A stretch of DNA of 64,000 bases, from the NCBI GenBank assembly GCA_964244495.1, contig CAXTIU010000001.1, positions 1-64,000 on the forward strand. The letters run 5' to 3'. Below the pieces are notes generated by a model. That model did not search any database and was not told the origin of the DNA. It saw only the letters and a list, made by a program, of their open reading frames with translations. The stretch is from RH-AL1 sp964244495 (GTDB lineage Bacteria; Pseudomonadota; Alphaproteobacteria; Rhizobiales; Beijerinckiaceae). Shown here in pieces: positions 53,158-61,628 of this stretch. The position numbers were made by a program, and so were the translations under genes. The first letter of the stretch is position 1; every line of letters begins with the position of its first letter.

Positions 53158-54143
53158 GCGGCGGCGGCCCGCCGCGCCGCGCCGGCCGCGTCGCCCGGGG
53201 CCTCGCCCGGCCCGAGCGGCACCACCCCGGTCGGATTGATCCACGGGTGCGAGCGGTAATAATGGTTCTTGATGTGGTCGGGCCGGAACGTCGAGGCGAC
53301 GGCGTCCACGCTCAGCATGTCCTCGAGGTAGGCGGTCAGCGCCGGATAGTCCGCGATGCGGCGGATGTTGCACTTGAAGTGCCCGACGTAGACGATGTCG
53401 AAGCGGAGCAGCGTCGTCACCAGCCGGATGTCGGCCTCGCTCATCGCGTCGCCGGTGAGGTAGCGCTGCGCGGCGAGGCGGTGGTCGAGCAGGTCGAGCG
53501 TCTCGAACAGCGGCACCACCGCCGCCTCGTAGGCGGCCTGGGTTGTGGCGAAGCCAGCCTTGTACACGCCGTTGTTCACCGTGTCGTAGACGAGCGCGTT
53601 GACGACGTCGATCTCGTGGCGCAGTTCGGCCGGGTAATAGTCCTGGGCCCTCGCGCCGCACGAGACGAAGCTCGCGTTCATCATGCGGATGATGTCGGCG
53701 GATTCGTTGGAGACGATGGTGCGCCGTTGCTTGTCCCACAGCACGGGGACGGTGACGCGGCCCGAATAGTCCGGCTTGGCGGCGGTGTAGACCTGGTGCA
53801 GGAACGCGGCGCCGTTGACGGGATCGGGGATCACCCCGTCGCGGGGATGGAAGGTGATGCCGTCCTCGCGCATCAGCCAGTCGGTGATGGACAGCGAGAT
53901 CGCGTCCTCCAGCCCTTTCAGCGCCCGCATGATGAGGCAGCGGGTCGCCCAGGGGCAGAAGTAGGCGGCGTAAAGGTGGTAGCGCCCGCGCTCCGCCTTG
54001 AAGCCGCCCTCCCCGCTCCGACCGGCCGATCCGTCCGCCGTCACCCAGTTGCGGAAGGCGGCGGCGTCGCGCTCGAAGCGGCCGCCGTGCTTGTCCTGGT
54101 CGTAGCCCTTGTCCTGCCAGACGCCCTCGACGAGCACACCCAT
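53154..54143 (-). CDS. glutathionyl-hydroquinone reductase (Xi-class GST)
   Basis: Reduces glutathionyl-hydroquinones and protects against quinone damage, as YqjG, PcpF and ECM4. The 329-residue protein has the catalytic cysteine in AAYFCPWATR, the GST N-terminal fold with SNESADIIR, and FDIVYVGHFKCNIRRI in the C-terminal domain. The last 20 residues are Ala/Arg-rich. It is translationally coupled to the DUF6163-like gene by a 4-base overlap. Confidence 0.92.
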   Translation of the reverse strand: MGVLVEGVWQDKGYDQDKHGGRFERDAAAFRNWVTADGSAGRSGEGGFKAERGRYHLYAAYFCPWATRCLIMRALKGLEDAISLSITDWLMREDGITFHPRDGVIPDPVNGAAFLHQVYTAAKPDYSGRVTVPVLWDKQRRTIVSNESADIIRMMNASFVSCGARAQDYYPAELRHEIDVVNALVYDTVNNGVYKAGFATTQAAYEAAVVPLFETLDLLDHRLAAQRYLTGDAMSEADIRLVTTLLRFDIVYVGHFKCNIRRIADYPALTAYLEDMLSVDAVASTFRPDHIKNHYYRSHPWINPTGVVPLGPGEAPGDAAGAARRAAAA

Positions 54144-54337
54144 AGACTGAACCCCCGGCCTCGCCCGAACCCGGATCGTTCTTTAGCCGTTCGGCCGCCC
54201 GGGAGGCAAACCGCGCGAGCGGGTCGGCCGCCGCTCGCCACGCGGGCCGGTCGGCCAGGGATCGCGTGAACGATCCTGTCGGCTCCCGTTCATCCGTCCA
54301 GGCCTACGGTGATGGACGCAAACAGGAGGACGATTCG

Positions 54338-55051
54338 ATGCTCATGTTCAGATCCCTCGTCGCCGGATCGATCGCCGCGGCGACGCTGGCGTTCGCGCCC
54401 GTGGTCGAGGCGGCCCCCGTCCCCGTCCTTCAGCCATCGGCGCTGGCGGGCACCGCCCTGCCGGTGACGCGAACCGCGGCGCATGGCGGCGGCGGGCATC
54501 ATGGTGGTGGTGGGCACGGCGGCGGGGGGCACGGCGGCGGCGGGCACGCGGGCGGTGGCCACGGCGGCGGACACGCAGGTCGCGGCGGGCATGGCGGTGG
54601 CGGGCATGGCGGTGGCGGCGGCTTCGGGCGCGGCGTCCGCGTCGTCGTCCACCAGAGCCGGGATGTCCGCACCGTGGTGCGCGGCGGCTTCGTCGGCGGC
54701 ACGGGGCGCCATTTCTACGGCGGGCAGGCCTACTGCTTCTACGGCGATGGCTGGCGCGGACCCGGCTTCTACCTGTGCGGGCGTCCCTTCCTGCACGGCT
54801 TCTACCTGGCGCCCGGCTTCTTCGCCGGCGGCGGAGGATACGATGTCGTCCGACGCGGCTTCAGCACCCGGACGATCGTGGGCGGGCGCTTCGGTGGCGG
54901 GAACTTCGGTGGCGGGCGTGGCGGTCATGGTGGCGGCGGCGGGCACGGCGGCGGAGGCCACGGCGGCGGCGGGCATGGTGGTCACGGCGGCGGCGGGCAT
55001 GGTGGTCACGGGGGTGGTCACGGCGGCGGTCGTCATGGCGCCCACCGCTAG
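54338..55051 (+). CDS. secreted His/Gly-rich protein
   Basis: A 237-residue protein with a signal peptide (VAGSIAAATLAFAPVVEAA). Two long blocks of GGGH-type repeats (about residues 49-95 and 190-235) flank a middle domain rich in Tyr, Phe and Gly (AYCFYGDGWRGPGFYLCG), with two cysteines. Dozens of exported histidines could bind Ni, Cu or Zn, but this is inference. AGGAGGA lies before ATG 54338. The family is not one I can name. Confidence 0.82.
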   Translation: MLMFRSLVAGSIAAATLAFAPVVEAAPVPVLQPSALAGTALPVTRTAAHGGGGHHGGGGHGGGGHGGGGHAGGGHGGGHAGRGGHGGGGHGGGGGFGRGVRVVVHQSRDVRTVVRGGFVGGTGRHFYGGQAYCFYGDGWRGPGFYLCGRPFLHGFYLAPGFFAGGGGYDVVRRGFSTRTIVGGRFGGGNFGGGRGGHGGGGGHGGGGHGGGGHGGHGGGGHGGHGGGHGGGRHGAHR

Positions 55052-55756
55052 GATCTGAGGACCGACGGCGGACCTCGACCGGTGCCGAACCCACGCGACC
55101 GGGCGCGGTATCTGTCGCCGCCTGGGCCTCGCGCTCGCCGCGTTAATCCGCGCCGGCCTCGAGGCGCGTCACCTCGCGCGCGAAATGGAGCGAGCCGCCT
55201 CGGCGTCGGGCAGCCACGGCGTGATCCGTGGGACGATGGTGCGGTCGAGCGCGGCATGGCGGTCCCGGGGCATCGCCGCCGCGTGCGCGCCGGGTCGCCG
55301 CGACCGCCTCGAGCGGCGTGGAGCACGAGCCGGTCTTCTTGCGCAGGCCGTCGCGGTTCACCTCCGGGAACGCCTGGTGAACGTACGGCCAGGCGTCGGC
55401 CTCGTCCTTGGCACGTCGGCCCACGCACCCGCGTCGAGGACGCGCGCGAGCGTGCCGAGCGGCGTCTTGAGGCTTGCCTGGCCGCTGACATCCTCGGTCA
55501 ACCGGCCGAGCGAGGTGCCGATCAGCGGATCGGTCTTCCCCAGCTCGCGTCAGCGGCCTCGGCGAAGAGCAGCCTGCGCTGGTCCCATCGTCGGCGCGGT
55601 CAGCCCCTGGTGGCCGAGCGCCGACGGCTCCAGCACCCGTCGCGCGGCGGGCGGCAGAGCCGGGCGCCGACCCGGGCGGGCTTCGATGGATTGACGATCC
55701 GCCCATCGCCGTCTTAAGGTAATGCTACCTTTGACGGCATGGGTCCAAACACCTCC
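55052..55756. other. gene-poor stretch with a possible decayed gene
   Basis: No intact gene is convincing over about 770 bases. On the minus strand, protein-like text appears in switching frames: WDQRRLLFAEAADASWG near 55580-55530, DPLIGTSLGRLTEDVSGQ near 55530-55470, and AWPYVHQAFPEVNRDG near 55390-55350. This pattern suggests one gene broken by at least two frameshifts. I cannot name the ancestor. Confidence 0.35.
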
Positions 55757-55785
55757 TGACGCATGACGCATCCTGACGCTAGAAT
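55757..55785 (+). promoter_or_regulatory. TGACGC repeats before hemB
   Basis: TGACGC occurs at 55757, 55764 and 55774, followed by a -10-like TAGAAT at 55780-55785. This is 35 bases before the hemB start and is the likely hemB promoter; the repeats may be regulator sites. Confidence 0.35.
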
Positions 55786-55819
55786 GTGTGAGCCGCGTCC
55801 GAAAACTGGAGTCCCCGCG

Positions 55820-56839
55820 ATGACCACCGGCCAGCGTCCCGACACCCGATCCCTCGGCCTGACGCATCGCCCGCGCCGCAACCGGCGCACCGACTGGGCG
55901 CGGCGGATGGTGCGCGAGCACGTCGTGACCGCCGACGACCTGATCTGGCCGCTGTTCCTGGTGGACGGCGAGCGCCGACGCGACCCGGTGCCGTCCATGC
56001 CGGGCGTCGAGCGCTTGTCGGTCGACGAGGCGGTGCGCTCGGCGGTCGAGGCGGCCGAGGCCGGCGTCCCGGCGCTGTGCTTCTTCCCCATGACCGACCC
56101 CGATCTGAAGGACGCGCGGGGCGGCGAGGCGCTCAACCCCGGCAACCTCGTGTGCCGGGCGCTGCGGGCGATCAAGGCGGAGGTGCCGCATATCGGGCTG
56201 ATGACGGACGCCGCGCTCGACCCCTACACCAGCCACGGCCACGACGGCGTGATGGCCGGCGAGGCCATCCTCAACGATGAGACGGTGCGCATCCTGTGCG
56301 AGCAGTCGCTGACCCAGGCGCGCGCCGGCGCCGACATCATCTCGCCCTCCGACATGATGGACGGGCGGGTGGGCGCGATCCGCGCCGCGCTCGACGGCGA
56401 AGGGTTCGAGGACGTGCAGATCATGTCCTACGCCGCGAAGTACGCGTCCGCCTTCTACGGGCCGTTCCGCGACGCGATCGGCACCAAGGCGGTGCTGGTC
56501 GGCGACAAGCGCACCTACCAGATGGACCCGGCCAACACCGACGAGGCGCTGCGCGAGGTGGAGGCCGACATCGCGGAAGGCGCCGACATGGTGATGGTGA
56601 AGCCCGGCATGCCCTACCTCGACATCATCCGCCGCGTCCGCGACACCTTCCAGGTGCCGACTTTCGCCTACCAGGTGTCGGGCGAGTACGCGATGATCAT
56701 GGCCGCCGCCCAGAATGGCTGGATCGACGGCGACCGCGCCATGATGGAGAGCCTCACCGCCTTCAAGCGCGCCGGCTGCGACGGGGTGCTGACCTATTTC
56801 GCGCTGACGGTGGCCAAACGGTTGAAGGCTGGCGGGTGA
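55820..56839 (+). CDS. hemB: porphobilinogen synthase
   Basis: Condenses two 5-aminolevulinates in heme synthesis. The 339-residue enzyme has the Schiff-base lysines in MSYAAKYAS and MVMVKPGMPY. The metal loop reads DAALDPYTSHGHDG, with Asp/Ala in place of the cysteines of zinc enzymes, so it should be Mg- or otherwise non-zinc-dependent, as in other Hyphomicrobiales. ATG 55820 has GGAG 9 bases upstream; an in-frame ATG at 55763 is less likely. Confidence 0.96.
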   Translation: MTTGQRPDTRSLGLTHRPRRNRRTDWARRMVREHVVTADDLIWPLFLVDGERRRDPVPSMPGVERLSVDEAVRSAVEAAEAGVPALCFFPMTDPDLKDARGGEALNPGNLVCRALRAIKAEVPHIGLMTDAALDPYTSHGHDGVMAGEAILNDETVRILCEQSLTQARAGADIISPSDMMDGRVGAIRAALDGEGFEDVQIMSYAAKYASAFYGPFRDAIGTKAVLVGDKRTYQMDPANTDEALREVEADIAEGADMVMVKPGMPYLDIIRRVRDTFQVPTFAYQVSGEYAMIMAAAQNGWIDGDRAMMESLTAFKRAGCDGVLTYFALTVAKRLKAGG

Positions 56840-57142
56840 AGGCTGGGAAGATGAACGGCCGCCCCTCGACTTGCGTGCAAGGTCGCGTCGAGCGTCGCGA
56901 TGGTGAAGCTCGCCGGAGCGGGTTTCGACCCGTCGCGACCTCGCGATCCTTCAGAATCTCAGCCTGGCAGACGGAGTCGAGCGACACGGCGAGCACGTTC
57001 CTAATCATCGCCGGTGAGCCGAACAGGAGCGGCGGCCTCATGGCCGAACACCACCCGCATGAGTACGACGAGGGGGCTTACAAGGCGGCTTGGACCGCAT
57101 CTGCGGCGGCATCGGGCGGCTGATGGCGGCGCCCCGGCGCGC
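56840..57142. other. 303-base gap between hemB and the MFS gene
   Basis: The two flanking genes converge. A 27-codon frame at 57040-57123 has a distant AGGAGC and no recognisable product. A minus-strand open frame here also lacks support. I see no terminator hairpin with a U-tract. Confidence 0.5.
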
Positions 57143-58417
57143 TCAGGCCCGCCCCGACGACGCGTCGGCCCGCCGCGCGAGCCACCAGGCCAGCACCGCC
57201 GCCACGGCGATCAGCGTGCCGACGAGGCCCATGATGCCGGGCCAGCGCCCGCGCGACCAGAACACGCCGCCCACCGTGCCGAACACGCTCGATCCCCCGT
57301 AGTAGGCGAACAGGTAGAGCGAGGCCGCCGCCCCCCGCGCCATCGTCGCGCGGGTGCTGACCCAGCCGCTGGCGATCGAGTGCGCGCCGAAGAAACCGGC
57401 GGTGAAGATCGCGATCGCCGCGACGGCGAGCACCAGGCTCGTCGTCGCGGTGAGCAGCAGCCCGGCCGCCATCACCCCGAGCGCGGCGATCATCATGCGG
57501 CCTCGCCCGTGGCGCGAGCCGAGCCGCCCGAACCAGGCGGAGGCCGGCGCGCCGCCGATGTAGACGAGGAAGATCGTCCCGGCGACCGCCTGCGACAGGT
57601 CGAAGGGAGGCTCGATCAGCCGGTAGCTGAGATAGTTGTAGGTGGCCACGAAGCCGCCCATCAGCACGAAGCCGATGACGTAGAGCGCGAGGAGGCCGGG
57701 GTCGCGCAGGTGCCCGACGAAGGCGTCGCCGAGGTGCCGCAGCGCCACCCCGCGTTCCGGCTGGAAGCGGCGCGAGGGCGGCAGCAGCGCGACGAACAGC
57801 GCCGCCGACATCAGGCCGAACAGGCCGATGACGCCGAGCGACACGCGCCACGACTGCGTCACGTCGATCAGCACGCCGGTGAGCACCCGCCCCAGCATGC
57901 CCCCGTAGGCGTTGCCGGCGATGTAGAGGCCCATTGCGCCGCCGAGGTCGCGCGGGTGGACATCCTCGGCGAGGTAGGCCATCGCGATCGACGGCACGCC
58001 GGCCATCGCCGCGCCGGTGAGCGCGCGCACGAGGAGCAGGGTCGGCCAGTTCGGCGCGAAGGCGGCGGCGACCGTCAGCGCGCCGACGGCGACGAGCGAC
58101 ACGCTCATGATCGACTTGCGCCCGCGCACGTCGGACACGCGTCCGGCCACCAGCATGGCGAGCGCCAGCATGCCCGTGGTGAGGGACAGCGACAGGCTCG
58201 ACACGCTCGGCGACACGCCGAGGTCCCGCGAGAAGACCGGCAACAGCGGTTGCACGCAGTACAGCAGCGCGTAGGTCGAGAAGCCGGCCGAAACCAGCGC
58301 CAGCGTCACGCGGCGGAACTGCGGCGTCCGCGCCCGCAGGAACAGGTCGCCCGAGCCGGCGAGCGCGAGCGTCTCGAGAGCGGTTTCACGGGAGGGGGGG
58401 CGTTCGTCGTTCGTCAC
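57143..58417 (-). CDS. MFS transporter, YnfM-like
   Basis: A 424-residue major facilitator with 12 predicted helices. The first-loop motif is GRVSDVRGRKSIM and the antiporter-like GLYIAGNAYGGMLGR lies in helix 5. It resembles YnfM and related putative arabinose or drug exporters; the substrate is not predictable. It is divergent from bpt. A GTG/ATG choice is not an issue, as ATG 58417 begins the frame with a cytoplasmic tail. Confidence 0.88.
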   Translation of the reverse strand: MTNDERPPSRETALETLALAGSGDLFLRARTPQFRRVTLALVSAGFSTYALLYCVQPLLPVFSRDLGVSPSVSSLSLSLTTGMLALAMLVAGRVSDVRGRKSIMSVSLVAVGALTVAAAFAPNWPTLLLVRALTGAAMAGVPSIAMAYLAEDVHPRDLGGAMGLYIAGNAYGGMLGRVLTGVLIDVTQSWRVSLGVIGLFGLMSAALFVALLPPSRRFQPERGVALRHLGDAFVGHLRDPGLLALYVIGFVLMGGFVATYNYLSYRLIEPPFDLSQAVAGTIFLVYIGGAPASAWFGRLGSRHGRGRMMIAALGVMAAGLLLTATTSLVLAVAAIAIFTAGFFGAHSIASGWVSTRATMARGAAASLYLFAYYGGSSVFGTVGGVFWSRGRWPGIMGLVGTLIAVAAVLAWWLARRADASSGRA

Positions 58418-58679
58418 CCCGCGAGTGCTACAGCATCAGGCCGGAAAGTGCGCGGCGGTTTTCCGGCAAACGATGCGGCGGACCCCGGCGTCCGGCGGGG
58501 CGCGGCGGGGAGAAGTCGGGGCGCCCGAACCGCACAGGGGGCGACGATCGGCGCGACGATGAAATCTTCGTGTTCGCTCATCGAGCCCCGATGTGTCATT
58601 CCGCCGTGCCCGGCGTCTTGCGGCTTGGCGCAGCCGCGCTATCCTGCGCGTCGGATCAGGCAAGGGGCGGGACCACAGA

Positions 58680-59414
58680 GTGTCGAGAGAGCCGCGCGAT
58701 GCCCCGCAATTCTACCTTACCGCACCCTCGCCCTGCCCCTACCTGCAGCGCCGCGAGGAGCGCAAGGTCTTCACCCACCTGATCGGCAAGCGGGCGGTCG
58801 CGCTCAACGATACCTTGAGCCAGTCCGGCTTCCGTCGCTCGCAGACGATCGCCTACCGTCCGGCCTGCGAGGCGTGCCGCGCCTGCGTCTCGGTGCGCGT
58901 CAGGGTCGACGAGTTCGCGGCGTCGCGGAGCCTGCGTCGCGTCGCGGACCGCAACGCGGACGTGCGCGGCGCCGTCATGCGCGCCGAGCCGACCTCGGAA
59001 CAATACGCGCTTTTCCGCGACTACCTCGACGCTCGCCACGGCGACGGCGGCATGGCCGACATGACCGTGCTCGATTACTCGATGATGGTCGAGGACAGCC
59101 ACGTCGAGACGCGGCTCGTCGAGTATCGCACCGGCGTGACGTCGATCTCGACGGGCACGCTGGTCGCCGTCTGCCTGACCGACCTGCTCGCCGACGGGCT
59201 GTCGATGGTCTACTCGTACTACGAGCCGGAGGCCGCCCACCGCTCGCTCGGCACCTACATGATCCTCGATCACATCGTGCGGGCGAAGAAGCTCGGCCTC
59301 GCCCACCTGTACCTCGGCTACTGGGTCGAGGGATCGAAGAAGATGGCCTACAAGGCCCGTTTCCTGCCGCAGGAACGGCTCGGCATGAACGGCTGGGAAC
59401 GGATCGAAGCGTAG
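58680..59414 (+). CDS. bpt: aspartate/glutamate leucyltransferase
   Basis: Adds leucine from Leu-tRNA to proteins with N-terminal Asp or Glu, marking them for ClpS/ClpAP. The 244-residue protein is of the Bpt type: FYLTAPSPCPYL, RRSQTIAYRPACEACRACV and GYWVEGSKKMAYKARF are conserved. The start is GTG 58680, giving the usual distance to FYLTAP; upstream in-frame codons add residues that do not look conserved. It is convergent with the amidase gene. Confidence 0.92.
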   Translation: MSREPRDAPQFYLTAPSPCPYLQRREERKVFTHLIGKRAVALNDTLSQSGFRRSQTIAYRPACEACRACVSVRVRVDEFAASRSLRRVADRNADVRGAVMRAEPTSEQYALFRDYLDARHGDGGMADMTVLDYSMMVEDSHVETRLVEYRTGVTSISTGTLVAVCLTDLLADGLSMVYSYYEPEAAHRSLGTYMILDHIVRAKKLGLAHLYLGYWVEGSKKMAYKARFLPQERLGMNGWERIEA

Positions 59415-59427
59415 CGGCGGCGCCGGC

Positions 59428-60735
59428 TCATCGCGGGGCCCGGCCCCACAGGGCCGTTTCCGTCGCGGCGGCGGCGGCCAGCAGCAACGCGTCCTGCCCG
59501 GGGCGGGCGGCCAGTTGCACGCCGACCGGCAGGCCGTTGGGGCCGTGGCCGACCGGCACCGTGAGGCACGGCAGCTGCAGGAGGGTCCAGATCCGGTTGA
59601 AGGCGGGATCGCCGGTGGCCTCGAGGCCGCGCGGCGCCTCGCCCGGCGCCGGTGGCGACAGGATGACGTCGACGGCGCCGAACAGGCCGTCGATGTCGCG
59701 GATCACGTCGCGAACGCTCGCCAGCGCGGCGTCGTAGGCGCGCCCCGACATGCCGCCGCCCTCGTCGAGGATGCTCTTCAGGATGGGCGACAGACTCGCC
59801 TCGTGCACGCGCCGCTCGTGGCCGAGCGAGCGGCTCATGTCGTAGGCCATGACGAGGCGCTGGAGGCGCGGCAGCGCTTGGAGTGACGCCGGCGTCGGGA
59901 GGTCGGAGACGGCGTGGCCGGCGGCTTGCAGGGCCTCCATCGCATGGTCGAGCACGCGGACCGCCTCCGGCTCGGCGCTGTTGGGATAGGGTTCGCGCAG
60001 CACCGCGATCCTGTAGGGCCCGCCCGACCCGTCCGGCTTGAGGTTCGGCCTGCCGGTGAGGTTGGCGACGAAGAAGGCGGCGTCGGCGACGTCGCGGGCG
60101 AACACGCCGACCGTGTCGAGCCAGTCCGACAGCACCTTGACGCCGGTGCGCGGGATCAGGCCCCACGACGGCTTGTAGCCGACGATCCCACAGAAGGCGG
60201 CGGGGCGGACGACGGACCCGGCCGTCTGCGTGCCGAAGGCGAGCGGCACCATGCCCGCGCCGACCGCCGCCGCCGAGCCCTGCGAGGAGCCCCCCGGCGT
60301 GTGCTCGGGGTTGTGCGGGTTGGTCGTCTTGCCCGGGCGGTGGTAGGCGAATTCCGTCGTCACCGTCTTGCCGAGCACGACCGCGCCGGCGTTGCGCAGT
60401 TGGACGACGCAGGCGGCGTCCGCGCTCGGCCGGTAGCCGTCGTAGATCAGCGAGCCGTAGCCGGTCGGCAGGTCGGCGGTGTCGATGTTGTCCTTGACGG
60501 CGACCGGGATGCCGGCGAGCGCGCCGGCCTTGTCACCGAGCCCGCGCGCCTTGTCGATCCGCGTCGCCTGCGCGAGGGCGCCGGCCTCGTCCAGCACGGT
60601 CCACGCGCCGACGGCCGGATCGCGGGCGGCGACGCGGTCGAGGCAGGCGCGCACCGCGTCGACCGCCGTCAGGGTGCCGGCCTCCATCGCCTGGGCCATC
60701 TCGCGGGCGGTCGGGCAGGCTGGCACGTCTGACAT
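59428..60735 (-). CDS. amidase signature enzyme
   Basis: A 435-residue amidase-signature hydrolase. The Lys-Ser-Ser triad is Lys81 (VAVKDNID), Ser150 (TPGGSSQGS) and Ser174 (TQTAGSVV). The substrate amide is unknown. It is not GatA by context: no gatC or gatB is adjacent, and the C-terminal half is shorter. The pncA-like gene lies 92 bases upstream on the same strand, so both may act on amide substrates. Confidence 0.88.
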   Translation of the reverse strand: MSDVPACPTAREMAQAMEAGTLTAVDAVRACLDRVAARDPAVGAWTVLDEAGALAQATRIDKARGLGDKAGALAGIPVAVKDNIDTADLPTGYGSLIYDGYRPSADAACVVQLRNAGAVVLGKTVTTEFAYHRPGKTTNPHNPEHTPGGSSQGSAAAVGAGMVPLAFGTQTAGSVVRPAAFCGIVGYKPSWGLIPRTGVKVLSDWLDTVGVFARDVADAAFFVANLTGRPNLKPDGSGGPYRIAVLREPYPNSAEPEAVRVLDHAMEALQAAGHAVSDLPTPASLQALPRLQRLVMAYDMSRSLGHERRVHEASLSPILKSILDEGGGMSGRAYDAALASVRDVIRDIDGLFGAVDVILSPPAPGEAPRGLEATGDPAFNRIWTLLQLPCLTVPVGHGPNGLPVGVQLAARPGQDALLLAAAAATETALWGRAPR

Positions 60736-60827
60736 GGAGGGCGCTCGGCGGTGTGGGTTGGCGGCTGATCGTCCGGGCATTTCTAGGCGGCCGACCCGGC
60801 ACGGTCGAGCGGAGAATGCGCCGGCCG

Positions 60828-61478
60828 TTATCCCAGCAGCGCGGCGGCGTCGGTCGCGGCGACGCCCGCGTTCCGCATGGCGGCGCGCATCCGTTCCATC
60901 GAGCCGTCGGCGTCGATGCCGGCGACCGCGTCGGTGACCATCGCCGTGGCGAAGCCGGCCCCCGCCGCGTCCACCGCCGTCCAGCCGGCGCAGAAGTCGG
61001 TCGCGAGCCCGGCGACGAAGACGCGGGTGAGGCGGCGCTCGCGCAGGTAGCCGGCGAGGCCGGTTCGGGTCCCGTCCGCCTCGAGGAAGGCGGAATAGCT
61101 GTCGAGGTCGCGGCGGTAGCCCTTGCGGATCACCAGTTCCGCGTGGGGCACGGCGAGCGCCGGCGCGATGTCGGCGCCCGGCGTCCCCTGAACGCAATGG
61201 TCCGGCCAGAGCACCTGGCGGCGGCCATCGGGCAGCGCGAGGCTTTCACCCGACGCCCGGCCCGAATGCGCCGAAGCGAACGAAACGTGCCCGGCGGGAT
61301 GCCAATCCTGCGTCAGCACGACGTGCGCGGCGGCTTGCTTGAACGCTCGCGCGAGAGCGTTGATCGGCGCGACCACGGCGTCGCCGCCCCGGACCGCCAG
61401 CGGTCCGCCGGGCAGGAAGTCGTTCTGGACGTCGACCACGACGAGGACGTCCGTGGGCGCGACGACGATGCGGCTCAT
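60828..61478 (-). CDS. pncA: nicotinamidase
   Basis: Deamidates nicotinamide in NAD salvage. The 216-residue isochorismatase-fold protein has the catalytic Asp16 in VVDVQNDF, a metal site DWHPAGHVSF, the lysine in IRKGY and the nucleophilic cysteine in ATDFCAGWT. All match PncA. ATG 61478 is chosen because it gives the usual short N-terminus. It is divergent from the Gfo/Idh/MocA gene across 150 bases. Confidence 0.92.
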   Translation of the reverse strand: MSRIVVAPTDVLVVVDVQNDFLPGGPLAVRGGDAVVAPINALARAFKQAAAHVVLTQDWHPAGHVSFASAHSGRASGESLALPDGRRQVLWPDHCVQGTPGADIAPALAVPHAELVIRKGYRRDLDSYSAFLEADGTRTGLAGYLRERRLTRVFVAGLATDFCAGWTAVDAAGAGFATAMVTDAVAGIDADGSMERMRAAMRNAGVAATDAAALLG

Positions 61479-61628
61479 GCGCCATCCTTCCGGTCGATCC
61501 GCAGCCCCGTCAAGTCGCGGCGCCGGCACGACGCCGGGCCGGCGGACGAAATGTCCCGCCGGCGAACCATCCGTCCGTTCCCGGCTTCTCCCGCCGAATC
61601 ACCGCGCCAACGACACTCGAGGCTTGCC

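Noticed and set aside
54480..55050. Repetitive DNA resembling a CRISPR array
   Set aside because: The repeats are in-frame GGGH codons of a secreted protein, with no spacers of constant length.
57040..57123. 27-codon frame after hemB
   Set aside because: Weakly placed AGGAGC, no similarity and no context; too short to support as a gene.
59428..60735. GatA subunit of the amidotransferase
   Set aside because: No gatC or gatB neighbours, and the protein is short; a general amidase fits better.
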